From contig NZ_JARNTW010000009.1 of NCBI RefSeq assembly GCF_029433105.1, positions 1 through 64,000 on the forward strand: a DNA stretch of 64,000 bases, written 5' to 3'. The notes beneath the pieces are model-generated. The model made no database searches, was not told where the DNA came from, and saw nothing but the letters and a program-made list of their open reading frames with translations. Position 1 is the first letter of the stretch; the number at the start of each line of letters is the position of its first letter. A program made the translations under genes and the position numbers. Below, piece after piece: positions 53,697 to 62,289 of this stretch. This DNA comes from Runella sp. MFBS21 (GTDB lineage: Bacteria; Bacteroidota; Bacteroidia; Cytophagales; Spirosomataceae).

Positions 53697-54137
53697 ATGA
53701 AACGATTATGGCTTATCACATTGCTCGCAGCATTTTTGGTGGCTTGTCAAAAAACGGAAGAACTCACTCCCGTAAGTAATGACCCAAATTCTCCTACCAA
53801 ACCTTTGGACAAATTTGATACAGCCGGACAAAAGCTAGTAGCACAGGGCGCTTTTATGTCGAATGTGCATCCTACGTCGGGCAATATCAAGCTGTATCAA
53901 AAAGACGGCAAACAAACGCTGGTTTTTGAGAATTTTAAAACTGACCCTGGCCCCGATTTGCGTATCTATCTTTCAGAAGATAAAGTAGCCTCTAAATTTG
54001 TGGAAGTAAGCCGTCAGGTAAATGTGGGGAATTATTTTGTGGAGCTTCCTGCCAATGCCGATACCAAAAATCAAAAGTTCGTCTTAATATGGTGTAAAGC
54101 CTTCTCTGTACTATTTGGAAATGCAGAGTTAAAATAG
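53697..54137 (+). CDS. DM13 domain lipoprotein
   Basis: A 146-residue lipoprotein. The signal peptide ends in a lipobox, FLVAC, with Cys17 lipidated, followed by a Pro/Ser/Thr linker. The DM13 domain (about 42-145) matches by GNIKLYQKDGKQTLVFENFKTDPGPDLRIYLS and the conserved cysteine in LIWCKAFSVLFG (Cys133). DM13 domains are proposed to carry redox function through this cysteine. It is the first gene of a five-gene plus-strand run. Confidence 0.86.
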   Translation: MKRLWLITLLAAFLVACQKTEELTPVSNDPNSPTKPLDKFDTAGQKLVAQGAFMSNVHPTSGNIKLYQKDGKQTLVFENFKTDPGPDLRIYLSEDKVASKFVEVSRQVNVGNYFVELPANADTKNQKFVLIWCKAFSVLFGNAELK

Positions 54138-54170
54138 ATTCTTCCTTTAAGTTTTTAAAACCTAACATCA

Positions 54171-54887
54171 ATGAAAAAAAGTGTTTTTCTGCTGCTGTTT
54201 TGCACAGCATATAGCTATAGTTATGCCCAAAGTCCCTATTCAAAGAAAGTAACTACTGCTGATGTGGCGATTTCGGCAGGAGGAGGTTTCTCGGGAGCAC
54301 TTTCCTATAGTCAAATGTATGGAATAGGAAAATCCAGCAGGTTTAAAATAGGTTGGGGAGCAAGATTGACGTCGTTTTTTGGTAAAAATCTAGATTATGC
54401 CACTGCCCCAGCTCGTCTTACTTCGGGCCAAACAGGCCCCCAAGTGTTGTTTGTGGAAAATATACTTTCTAATATTGATACGTTGAAGCTATCAAGTACC
54501 CAAACCAACGCCCTTAACTTGGTCATTCATTTGGAATACAATATTAAGAAGCTAGCCATAGGTTTTAATATTGATGCTGTGGGAGTAACTTTTGGGGCAC
54601 AACAACAAGGGACTTTTATGACCAAATCGACGGGTTCTCGATTACACAATACCCAGCAATCTGCCAAACCTACGGCCTTTAATTTGCTGCTTGTCAGCGA
54701 CAATGATTTAGGAAGTCTTAATTCTGAGTTGTATGCGCGCTATTGGCTCAAAGAAAAGCTAGGGCTGAGATTTGGAGCAAGTTTTCAGTTTACCGAATAT
54801 ACTACTTCCCAAAAACTTACGTTCGAAAATGACCGTTTTCGCAACAAAATTTTGATGCCATTTGTAGGGTTATCTATTAGATTATAA
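54171..54887 (+). CDS. Hypothetical outer-membrane beta-barrel-like protein
   Basis: A 238-residue exported protein with signal peptide MKKSVFLLLFCTAYSYSYAQ. The mature part is rich in alternating hydrophobic strands with Gly and aromatic residues and ends in a strand MPFVGLSIRL, typical of small outer-membrane barrels. No family is recognised. It starts 33 bases after the DM13 gene and is probably co-transcribed. Confidence 0.72.
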   Translation: MKKSVFLLLFCTAYSYSYAQSPYSKKVTTADVAISAGGGFSGALSYSQMYGIGKSSRFKIGWGARLTSFFGKNLDYATAPARLTSGQTGPQVLFVENILSNIDTLKLSSTQTNALNLVIHLEYNIKKLAIGFNIDAVGVTFGAQQQGTFMTKSTGSRLHNTQQSAKPTAFNLLLVSDNDLGSLNSELYARYWLKEKLGLRFGASFQFTEYTTSQKLTFENDRFRNKILMPFVGLSIRL

Positions 54888-54916
54888 TCAATTGGCTCTC
54901 ACACCCCTAAAAAGCT

Positions 54917-55450
54917 ATGAAAAAAATCTTGATATTTGTATTTTGCGTAAGTATATCGGGATATGGGATTTGTCAAACTTGGCGCCCTACTTCTGCTGAT
55001 ATTGGGTTTAAAATCAAGATGCTAGGAGTGACGGTTGAAGGGAAATTTAAAGGGCTATCAGCCACGATTCATTTTGACCCTAATGGTCCCGCCTCAAATA
55101 GTATCGTAGCGAGTGTTGATGCAGCTACTATCGATACCGACAATAGCCTACGTAATCGGCATTTGCGCGAAAAAGAAGATTTTTTTGAAGTATCCAAGTA
55201 CCCTAAGATTTTACTTAAATCAACCAAAATCGTAAAAACAGCCAGCGGATATATGGGCTATTTTGAAGTGACCATCAAATCAATCACTAAAGAAGTAAAA
55301 ATGCCCTTTACCTTTTCTGAAACAAACAATAAAGCGACTTTTGTAGGAAATGTGAATATCAATCGTCGAGATTGGGCGATTGGAGGCAATACCCTTGGCA
55401 TGTCTAATGATGTGGCTATCTATGTTATCGTTAACACCATTCAACAATGA
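54917..55450 (+). CDS. YceI family protein
   Basis: A 177-residue periplasmic lipocalin-like barrel with signal peptide (ending GYGICQ). The family pattern is clear: STADIGFKIKMLGVTVEGKFKG-like start, DPNGPASNSIVASVDAATIDT, RNRHLREKEDFFEVSKYPKI and DVAIYVIVNTIQ end. YceI proteins bind isoprenoids such as polyprenyl pyrophosphates or quinones. The next gene's ATG overlaps its stop (ATGA), so the two are translationally coupled. Confidence 0.93.
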   Translation: MKKILIFVFCVSISGYGICQTWRPTSADIGFKIKMLGVTVEGKFKGLSATIHFDPNGPASNSIVASVDAATIDTDNSLRNRHLREKEDFFEVSKYPKILLKSTKIVKTASGYMGYFEVTIKSITKEVKMPFTFSETNNKATFVGNVNINRRDWAIGGNTLGMSNDVAIYVIVNTIQQ

Positions 55451-55953
55451 ACTTGCTTCTAAAAACCAACCGAGACATTCTGTCTCAGATTGATGAGTTG
55501 CTCCAAGTGATTTCTTATTCGGCTTATTCTTCGCCTTTGGAGGTATTGCATGGAAGTACGGTAGGGCAGCACATACGGCATACACTTGAGTTTTATCAAT
55601 GTCTATACCAACAAGCACCCCTAGGATTTGTAGATTATGACGCGCGTCTGCGTGATTTAAGACTAGAGACGGATTTAGCTTTTAGTAGGTCGTTGATTCA
55701 CCAACTCAAAAATTGGCTCAGTGAGTCATTATTAAATACTCCCTTGTCTATGAAGGTTTTTTTGGGGAACGAAGACCAGTCTATCATTCATACGTCGCTG
55801 TGTCGGGAATTGTTGTATATGATTGAACACGCTATTCATCATTTGGCTATCATTAAGATTGCCATTACTGGTCAATTTCCTAAAATCCAGATTCCTGCTC
55901 ATTTTGGAGTAGCCTACTCAACGCTCAGATATCGAGAAAGTGCTCTGAAATAG
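55447..55953 (+). CDS. DinB family protein
   Basis: A 168-residue helical-bundle protein of the DinB/YfiT-like superfamily, cytoplasmic. The metal-ligand histidines are placed as usual: QHIRHTLEF (His42, His45) and EHAIHHLAII (His128, His131, His132). Members are often thiol-dependent S-transferases, bacillithiol- or mycothiol-linked, or have no known reaction. It overlaps the YceI gene by four bases. Confidence 0.85.
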   Translation: MNLLLKTNRDILSQIDELLQVISYSAYSSPLEVLHGSTVGQHIRHTLEFYQCLYQQAPLGFVDYDARLRDLRLETDLAFSRSLIHQLKNWLSESLLNTPLSMKVFLGNEDQSIIHTSLCRELLYMIEHAIHHLAIIKIAITGQFPKIQIPAHFGVAYSTLRYRESALK

Positions 55954-56003
55954 ATAAGGATGAATCAAAAAAGAATTTTATTCTTCTATAACTGCATCAC
56001 AAC

Positions 56004-56732
56004 ATGTGTTTTGTAACATATCTTCCATACCAAGAGGGTTTTATACTCACTTCTAATCGTGACGAACACGTAGGTAGACCTAAAGCCTCTCCTCCCAAAA
56101 AATATTATATCAATGGCAAAACGGTGTTTTATCCTCAAGATACATTGGCCGGAGGAACCTGGATAGCTACCTCTTCCAATGCAACGCTCTGCCTGCTCAA
56201 TGGGGCCTTCCAAAGACATGAACACCGTCCTCCCTATCGGCAGAGTCGAGGATTGGTCGTTTTAGATTTTTTTAAATACGACAATCTCACCCTTTTTCAG
56301 AACCAATACCTTTGGAACGGGATAGAGCCATTTACGCTAGTGGTAGTGGAGGAAAAAGACGAGATTCGGCTGACAGAATTGCGCTGGGATGGCCAGAAAA
56401 TGTACGTTAAGGAATTGGACTCCAGCCAAAGCCACGCTTGGTCGTCGGTGACGCTCTATAGTGATGATGTAATCAAACAACGGGAAGAGTGGTTTGAAAA
56501 ATGGCAGCACAACAACCTCTTTTATACTGGTGAAGATATCATGCAATTTCATGATTTGGGAGGAAATGGAGATATTACTAACGACTTGGTGATCAATCGT
56601 AATGATGAGCTTAAAACGGTAAGTACTACCCAAGTTCAAAAAACTTCGGAGGATTTTTTGATTAAATATCATGACCGCCTCAACGAGCAAGAATACAAAT
56701 ACCGGATTTTTGCTAGCGAAAATGTATGTTAG
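56004..56732 (+). CDS. TANGO2/NRDE family protein
   Basis: A 242-residue protein of the TANGO2 (DUF833, NRDE) family. The start MCFVTYL has Cys2, comparable to an N-terminal nucleophile, and the NRDE motif is at 18-21 (SNRDEHVGRP), with the usual GGTWIA segment at about 51-56. Eukaryotic and bacterial relatives have been tied to heme handling; the biochemical role is still debated. It closes the DM13 run after a 50-base gap and ends five bases from the converging histidine kinase gene. Confidence 0.88.
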   Translation: MCFVTYLPYQEGFILTSNRDEHVGRPKASPPKKYYINGKTVFYPQDTLAGGTWIATSSNATLCLLNGAFQRHEHRPPYRQSRGLVVLDFFKYDNLTLFQNQYLWNGIEPFTLVVVEEKDEIRLTELRWDGQKMYVKELDSSQSHAWSSVTLYSDDVIKQREEWFEKWQHNNLFYTGEDIMQFHDLGGNGDITNDLVINRNDELKTVSTTQVQKTSEDFLIKYHDRLNEQEYKYRIFASENVC

Positions 56733-56737
56733 CGTTT

Positions 56738-58645
56738 TTAGTTTTGAAAAGCCAATTGCCCTTGTTTGGCCGAGTCAAAAGGAATGTTGATGATAAAGAT
56801 AGTTCCTCCTTGGGGTTGATTTTCAAACGAGAAAGTACCTTTAATGTCGCTAGCGCGTTGTTTGATATTTTGTAGCCCCATACCTTCCGTTGTTTGAAGC
56901 TTCAAGATACCTTTACCGTTGTCAGACACCGATAGCATAAATCGAGTTCCTGAGCGTTGGAGATTAATATAGGCTTTGGTGGCTTGGGCGTGTTTGAGGA
57001 CGTTGTTGCAAAGTTCAAAACTAATCAGGTAGAGATTAAATTCGGTTTCTGGCGAGAGGCGTTTGGGAATGTCTTTGCCGATTTGGAGGGTAAATTGGGT
57101 AGTGCCTGCGCGGTTGAGTTTATGAACAAGGCGTTCTAAAGCCATCCACAGACCTTCTTTTTCTAAATCTTCGGGAAGCATATTGTGAGATAACGTACGC
57201 ACTTGCCGACAAGCATCTACCATCATTTCTACTACATTGTCATAGATTTCGCGTTCGTTGCGGTCTAGTTGAGAAGGGTCTAAAATTTGCAAACTGAGCT
57301 TTGCCGCCGAGAGTAGTCCACCAAGATTGTCATGGAGCTCAGTGGCTACCCGTTTTCTTTCGGTGGTTTGACCTTTCAGAAAAGCTTCCTCTATTTCCCT
57401 TTTTTTGCGGGCAAGCTCACGGTTTTTTTTGGTCAAAATGCGGCTATATACAATCAGGGCAATCCCAAATGCACTCACAAGCAGCAGCCCCGCTAAAAGA
57501 CCATTACGGGTGCGGTTTTGGAGGGCAATCTGCTGCTCAAGGCGGGCATTGTCTACTTCATATACGCGCTGCATATCTGCCAACGCCACCAAGCGCCGAG
57601 TAAGTCCTAAGCTATCTCTCAGGGCAGATACGAGGCGGTAAGCTCTTAAGGCTTCAAGCTCGTTGCCAAGTTTTTCTTGGGCTGCCCCCAAGGTTTGATA
57701 GGCATAGGGTTTGAGAGAGGCGTAGTTGTGTTGATTGGCTAGGTCAAGGGCTTTTTGGGCATAATGACGCGCTTTCCCGTAGTCGTTAAGGATCAAAAAA
57801 GCTTCTCCGAGGCTGTTGGTCACCGAGGCCACACCGCGTAAATGCTGGATTTCGGAAAAAAGCGCGTATGCTTTGCTCAAGTACGGCAAAGCCTTGCCTG
57901 CATGTCCTTTTTTGTTGTAATAGTCACCGATTTCTTCGTAAGTTCCTGCTAGAGAATGTTTGTTGTTGAGGGTACGTGCTACTTCAAGCTCTTTCTCAAA
58001 CATATCCATTACGAGTTCGTCCTTTCCCCATTGTTGGTAGAGGCTATTGAGCATGCTATAAAGTCCCAAAAAATATTTTTTCTTGAGAGGCTCGTCGTCC
58101 ATAGGGGTATTACGGAGCTGTTCTAGGGCAAGTTGGAAGTATGTTTCGGCTTTAGGGTAATTGGACGAATGAAAAAAACTCAAACCTAAATTTTGTTTAA
58201 TCATCCATGATTTGGAGCAAGAAGGGCCTATCGACTGACAAATTTTGAGGGCTTCCATGGTCACTTCTAGCGATTTGCCATAGTCATGATTGCGACGGTA
58301 TTTGATTTCGCGCCTTAGCAAGGCCGATATCATCATTTCTTTATCGTTTTGTTGAGAGGCAAGTTGGTAGAGTTGGTCATTGTAATTCATACTTGTGTCG
58401 AGGTCTCGATAGTCTCCTTCTAGATAAAGAGAACTAAGCAGATTCAACACTTTCATTTTTTGGTCAGAAGAGGCCTTATCAATCGTATTTTTAGAAGAAA
58501 TAGCAAAAAGAAGCTCTTTTGCCACGGTCTTCAGACTGTCTTTGTAGGCACGATTGTGATTGCGCGTATGGTCGAGTCGTGGTATTTGAGCTAGTGTTTG
58601 ACACAAAATCAAGCAAAAACTTCCTATTAAAAACCAGTTTTTCAT
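56738..58645 (-). CDS. TPR-containing sensor histidine kinase (NarL-partner type)
   Basis: A 635-residue kinase. A signal-like segment (1-19), TPR repeats (about 90-345) as periplasmic sensor, one transmembrane helix (382-400), then a HisKA_3 dimerisation domain with phosphoacceptor His438 in ERKRVATELHDNLGG, and a HATPase domain with SDNGKGI and GMGLQNIKQRA. HisKA_3 kinases signal to NarL/LuxR-type regulators; none is adjacent, so it is an orphan here. It starts at an ATG and converges with the TANGO2 gene. Confidence 0.9.
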   Translation of the reverse strand: MKNWFLIGSFCLILCQTLAQIPRLDHTRNHNRAYKDSLKTVAKELLFAISSKNTIDKASSDQKMKVLNLLSSLYLEGDYRDLDTSMNYNDQLYQLASQQNDKEMMISALLRREIKYRRNHDYGKSLEVTMEALKICQSIGPSCSKSWMIKQNLGLSFFHSSNYPKAETYFQLALEQLRNTPMDDEPLKKKYFLGLYSMLNSLYQQWGKDELVMDMFEKELEVARTLNNKHSLAGTYEEIGDYYNKKGHAGKALPYLSKAYALFSEIQHLRGVASVTNSLGEAFLILNDYGKARHYAQKALDLANQHNYASLKPYAYQTLGAAQEKLGNELEALRAYRLVSALRDSLGLTRRLVALADMQRVYEVDNARLEQQIALQNRTRNGLLAGLLLVSAFGIALIVYSRILTKKNRELARKKREIEEAFLKGQTTERKRVATELHDNLGGLLSAAKLSLQILDPSQLDRNEREIYDNVVEMMVDACRQVRTLSHNMLPEDLEKEGLWMALERLVHKLNRAGTTQFTLQIGKDIPKRLSPETEFNLYLISFELCNNVLKHAQATKAYINLQRSGTRFMLSVSDNGKGILKLQTTEGMGLQNIKQRASDIKGTFSFENQPQGGTIFIINIPFDSAKQGQLAFQN

Positions 58646-58859
58646 ACAAAAAAATCAAAAAGAGTAGGGTAAATGTACTGATTTTGTGCGATTTGAGCCT
58701 TCTAATTTAAGCTAAAATTACTTAACGGAAATAATTACGGTTGCTTTTATGGTATATTTTATCAAACTCCCACGTGTGTTGTTCTGAAGAGCAGCAAGTT
58801 TCGGGTTTTATGATTTAAGGGTGACCTAGATATTTGTGACTCACAAAGTAAAGGAAGTT

Positions 58860-59378
58860 ATGCAAATCAAAAATTGTTTGTTGAGCGATACCCACGAAAT
58901 CTTATCACTTTATGAGGCGGCAAGAAGTCTTCAAATGCAAAGAAAAATGGTAGTGTGGCCCTTTTTTGACAAGGCGTTTATTGAGAACGAAATAAACCAG
59001 CAACGCCAGTGGAAGATGGTGGTAGACGACATCATTGCCTGTAATTGGGTTATCTCATTTGAAGACAAAGAAATTTGGGGCGACAAAGAGCAAGGCGACT
59101 CAATTTATATTCACCGGATTTGTACCAATCCTAATTTTCGTGGAAACAGGTGTGTAGATAAAATAGTGGAATGGGCAAAAAAATAGGCAGTACAGTACGG
59201 AAAGTCGTTTGTACGATTAGATACTTTAGGAAACAACACCAAACTTATTAAGCATTATACCTCAGCAGGATTTGAATTTTTGGGAATGTTTCAATTGACT
59301 GATACCGCCAATCTTCCATTGCACTATCAAAATGAGCCAAACTGCTGTTTGTTTGAAATAAAAGTGTCTGATATTTAG
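58860..59378 (+). pseudogene. GNAT family acetyltransferase interrupted by an in-frame stop
   Basis: The ATG at 58860 opens a GNAT frame that reads MQIKNCLLSDTHEILSLYEA and reaches a TAG at 59184-59186. The same frame continues without interruption for 63 more codons (VRLDTLGNNTKLIKHYTSAGFEFLG ... the usual GNAT C-terminal half) to a second stop at 59376. Read through, it would be about 171 residues, a normal GNAT length. The acetyl-CoA loop has also degenerated (FRGNRCV instead of an RGxGxG pattern). This supports a recent nonsense mutation rather than a short functional protein. A GATATTTG element stands 24 bases before the start. Confidence 0.8.
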
Positions 59379-59585
59379 GATAAATTGTACACTCGTGACT
59401 GATTCTGTATGGAGGTAAAGAAGTTCTCTTTAACCTTTTATAGAGTCATTAGGTGTACCACTTGGACAAAGGTAAATGAGTCTTTTACCACATAATACGC
59501 ACCTTAGTGATTAATTCTGTCGATTATTTGGTATTTGTGCTTGGCTAAGTGTTTCTTTGTCAAAACTCAAAACCATAAAATTTAC

Positions 59586-60578
59586 ATGATACGCTGGGGA
59601 ATCATTGGGCCGGGGCGCATTGCGCACAAATTTGCCCAAGACTTAATGCAAGTAGAAGGAGCCAAGCTTACGGCGGTAGCTTCACGCGATTTGGGAAGGG
59701 CGCAGTTGTTTGCCCGCGAGTACGGTGCTAGCTATACGTATGGGAGTTACGACGAAATCGTCAATTGTCCTGAGTTAGATGCCGTTTATATCGCTTCGCC
59801 GCACGTGGGTCATTTCGACCATACGCTTTTGTGCCTCAATGCCCGTATTCCGGTACTGTGCGAAAAACCCTTTGCTATGAATACCGCCCAAGTCAGCGAG
59901 ATGATTCATGTGGCGCGTAGCCAAAATACCTTTTTGATGGAGGCACTTTGGACGCGTTTTTTGCCGACCACCCTCAAAACCCTCGAAATCATCCAATCAG
60001 GGGCGATTGGGAAAGTATTGGGGGTAAAAGCGGATTTTGGTTTTAAAGCTCCTTATGATGTTGACAAACGTACTTTCAACAAAAATCTGGGCGGCGGAGC
60101 TTTGCTTGATATTGGAATTTATCCTTTGTTTTTTTCCTATTTAGTACTGGGCAAACCTTCTAAAATCAAAGCGCAAGCTATTTTTGGAGAAACCAACGTG
60201 GACGAATCCACGGGCATGGTACTGACGTACGATGATGAGAAATTTGCCTTTTTAGACTGCACTTTCATGGCCCAAACCCCCTGCGAAGCTTTTGTGTTGG
60301 GAGAAAAAGGAAATATCAAAATTCATACACGCTGGCATGAAAGTAAGGCTATCACGGTTGAGTACAACGACGACACTACCGAAACCTTCACCTTTGAGCG
60401 TCCTACGTGGGGGTACCAATATGAGATAGAAGAAGTCAATGCGTGTTTGGCGGCTGGCAAGCTCGAAAGCGACGGCTGGTCGCTGACCGATAGTATGAAT
60501 CTGATCTCCTTGCTCGATGCCGTACGCCAAGAAATTGGCCTTGTCTACAAAGATTTTGACAAAAAAGAGGAAGCATAA
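59586..60578 (+). CDS. Gfo/Idh/MocA family oxidoreductase
   Basis: A 330-residue NAD(P)-dependent sugar-type dehydrogenase from the ATG at 59586; a TTG-like upstream extension of 17 residues is not needed. The Rossmann start GIIGPGRIAHKFAQDL and the EKPFAMN motif (the family EKP) are clear, followed by the C-terminal alpha/beta domain with LGGGALLDIGIYPLFF. Members oxidise or reduce cyclic sugars or trans-dihydrodiols; this one resembles the dihydrodiol dehydrogenase-like branch, but the substrate is unknown. It lies 17 bases before the LytTR gene. Confidence 0.9.
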   Translation: MIRWGIIGPGRIAHKFAQDLMQVEGAKLTAVASRDLGRAQLFAREYGASYTYGSYDEIVNCPELDAVYIASPHVGHFDHTLLCLNARIPVLCEKPFAMNTAQVSEMIHVARSQNTFLMEALWTRFLPTTLKTLEIIQSGAIGKVLGVKADFGFKAPYDVDKRTFNKNLGGGALLDIGIYPLFFSYLVLGKPSKIKAQAIFGETNVDESTGMVLTYDDEKFAFLDCTFMAQTPCEAFVLGEKGNIKIHTRWHESKAITVEYNDDTTETFTFERPTWGYQYEIEEVNACLAAGKLESDGWSLTDSMNLISLLDAVRQEIGLVYKDFDKKEEA

Positions 60579-60595
60579 ATAAGCAACCTTGACAC

Positions 60596-61474
60596 ATGCA
60601 GGGAATATCACGGCAAAAAGATTGGATAGCTCGTCTGGTTTGCATTCCTGCGGCAGCCTTTGTTGCCTCACATGTGGTATTTACAAAACTATGGCCTTGG
60701 AATATCGATTATCGATTTCCTTGGCCTTATTTTTTTACGGTGGGCACGGTCATGTTTTGCTGCTGGGAGGTCAATTGGCGGTTGTTTGAGTGGATGGATC
60801 GTCAATTACCCTTTTATGTAAACCCACTTCGCCGGATAACACGCCAAATCACCCTGAATGCCCTGGCTACGATGCTGACGTTTTTGGTTGTATTTCCTCT
60901 TGCCCAGCGAGTCTATCGTCAACAATGGCCGACTGTTTCGATTTTAATGACAGGAATGGTAGTTTGTGCTACGATTGCGACTCTTTTAAATGGAGCCTAT
61001 ATCGTTTTTTATTTGATGAAAACCATTTATTGGGAAAAACAAAGGGAAGAATCACCTGCTCAACTAGATTCAACTCAGAAACCATTGTCTTCTACTTTGA
61101 TAAAGGTAAAACTCAATAAAGCACAACTGCTCTTGGAACCGAATGAGATTGCGTATTTTTATTCGACAGCGGGCGTAGTGTTGATGGTTAAGAGAGATGG
61201 AAGTAAGGTCACGACCGATTATGATTCATTAAATGAAATTGTACCTGACATCCCTGCCGATTATTTCTTTCCGCTTAGTCGTCAAATTGTAGCAGGTAGA
61301 GGTGCTATTAGGGCGTTGAAAAACGTCGAAAATCGTAAAATGTTGGTATCGCTCATACCAGCCCTGCACCAAACCCAAACCGTAGAGGAAGTAGTCGTAA
61401 GCCGCTACCGTAGTGCAGAGCTTCGGAAATGGCTCGAAAAAGCCCCCGCCCCTGACCATTCATCCTTTGAGTAG
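60596..61474 (+). CDS. Membrane-bound LytTR-type DNA-binding regulator
   Basis: A 292-residue protein with four N-terminal transmembrane helices (about 13-30, 45-65, 85-103, 115-140) and a C-terminal LytTR DNA-binding domain (about 168-283). The domain is recognised by EIAYFYSTAGVVLMVKRDGSKV, DYDSLNEI and FFPLSRQIVAGRGAI. There is no receiver domain, so the signal must come from the membrane part or a partner. It is close to a Gfo/Idh gene and upstream of a multi-pass membrane protein. Confidence 0.86.
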   Translation: MQGISRQKDWIARLVCIPAAAFVASHVVFTKLWPWNIDYRFPWPYFFTVGTVMFCCWEVNWRLFEWMDRQLPFYVNPLRRITRQITLNALATMLTFLVVFPLAQRVYRQQWPTVSILMTGMVVCATIATLLNGAYIVFYLMKTIYWEKQREESPAQLDSTQKPLSSTLIKVKLNKAQLLLEPNEIAYFYSTAGVVLMVKRDGSKVTTDYDSLNEIVPDIPADYFFPLSRQIVAGRGAIRALKNVENRKMLVSLIPALHQTQTVEEVVVSRYRSAELRKWLEKAPAPDHSSFE

Positions 61475-61578
61475 GTACTATTGGGCGGTATGCAGGCTAG
61501 GATTGTGGCTAAAAATTGTCAAAATCGATTTGTTTTGAAGAGCGGCTAAGTTGTCGCTTTTCACTTTATTAAAATACG

Positions 61579-62289
61579 ATGAAGACTTTTTCTGCTTTTT
61601 TATTAAGCCCTATTCCTTCTTGGCTTTCTATTACGTTTGGCTTACTAGTGCTGCTGTTGGTAGGGGTAATGTTTCTTATTTTTCGTAAAGTATCTCCTAA
61701 AACTGCTTGGTGGTTTTTTGGGGGAAGTGTAGGATGGTTATTAGTGCTGTATTTACTAGCCCAAAATGGGTTTTTCTTGCATTTTACGACCATACCACCA
61801 CGTTTTTTGGTAGCGATTCTTCCGCCTTTGGGTGGGATAGGATGGGTATTTGTAGATGCTGCTGGAAAACGTTGGATAGACATTCTACCATTGAAACCGT
61901 TGACATGGATTCATAGTATTCGGATAGTAGTAGAATGGCTGCTTTGGGAGCTCTATCTAGCGCATCAAATCCCCCAAATTATGACGTTTGAGGGTCGAAA
62001 TTGGGATATTTTGGCTGGTATCACTGCCCCCGTGATGGTATGGATGATATTTGAAAGACGTAAATGGTCGCACAGAGTTTTGTTTTGGTGGAATATAGTT
62101 TCTTTAGGTTTACTGTTCAATATTATCCTTACGGCGATATTGTCATCCCCTTTGCCAATTCAACAATGGGGCTTTGAACAACCCAATGTGGGTATTCTCA
62201 AGCCTACATTTATTTGGTTGCCAGGTTTTGTGGTACCTGTCGTTTTGTTCTCGCATTTAGTAGCAATTCGACAACTTATGAAAGGCTAG
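61579..62289 (+). CDS. Hypothetical multi-pass membrane protein
   Basis: A 236-residue protein with about six or seven hydrophobic helices and many Trp residues; no family recognised. It starts at an ATG 104 bases after the LytTR gene. Its stop codon overlaps the stop of the converging histidine kinase gene in a shared CTAG (62286-62289). A functional link to the LytTR regulator is possible by position only. Confidence 0.75.
   Translation: MKTFSAFLLSPIPSWLSITFGLLVLLLVGVMFLIFRKVSPKTAWWFFGGSVGWLLVLYLLAQNGFFLHFTTIPPRFLVAILPPLGGIGWVFVDAAGKRWIDILPLKPLTWIHSIRIVVEWLLWELYLAHQIPQIMTFEGRNWDILAGITAPVMVWMIFERRKWSHRVLFWWNIVSLGLLFNIILTAILSSPLPIQQWGFEQPNVGILKPTFIWLPGFVVPVVLFSHLVAIRQLMKG

Noticed and set aside
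59184-59186. Possible recoding of the amber codon in the GNAT gene as pyrrolysine or another residue
   Set aside because: No structured element follows, the family has no such residue, and the acetyl-CoA loop is also degenerate. A simple nonsense mutation explains it.
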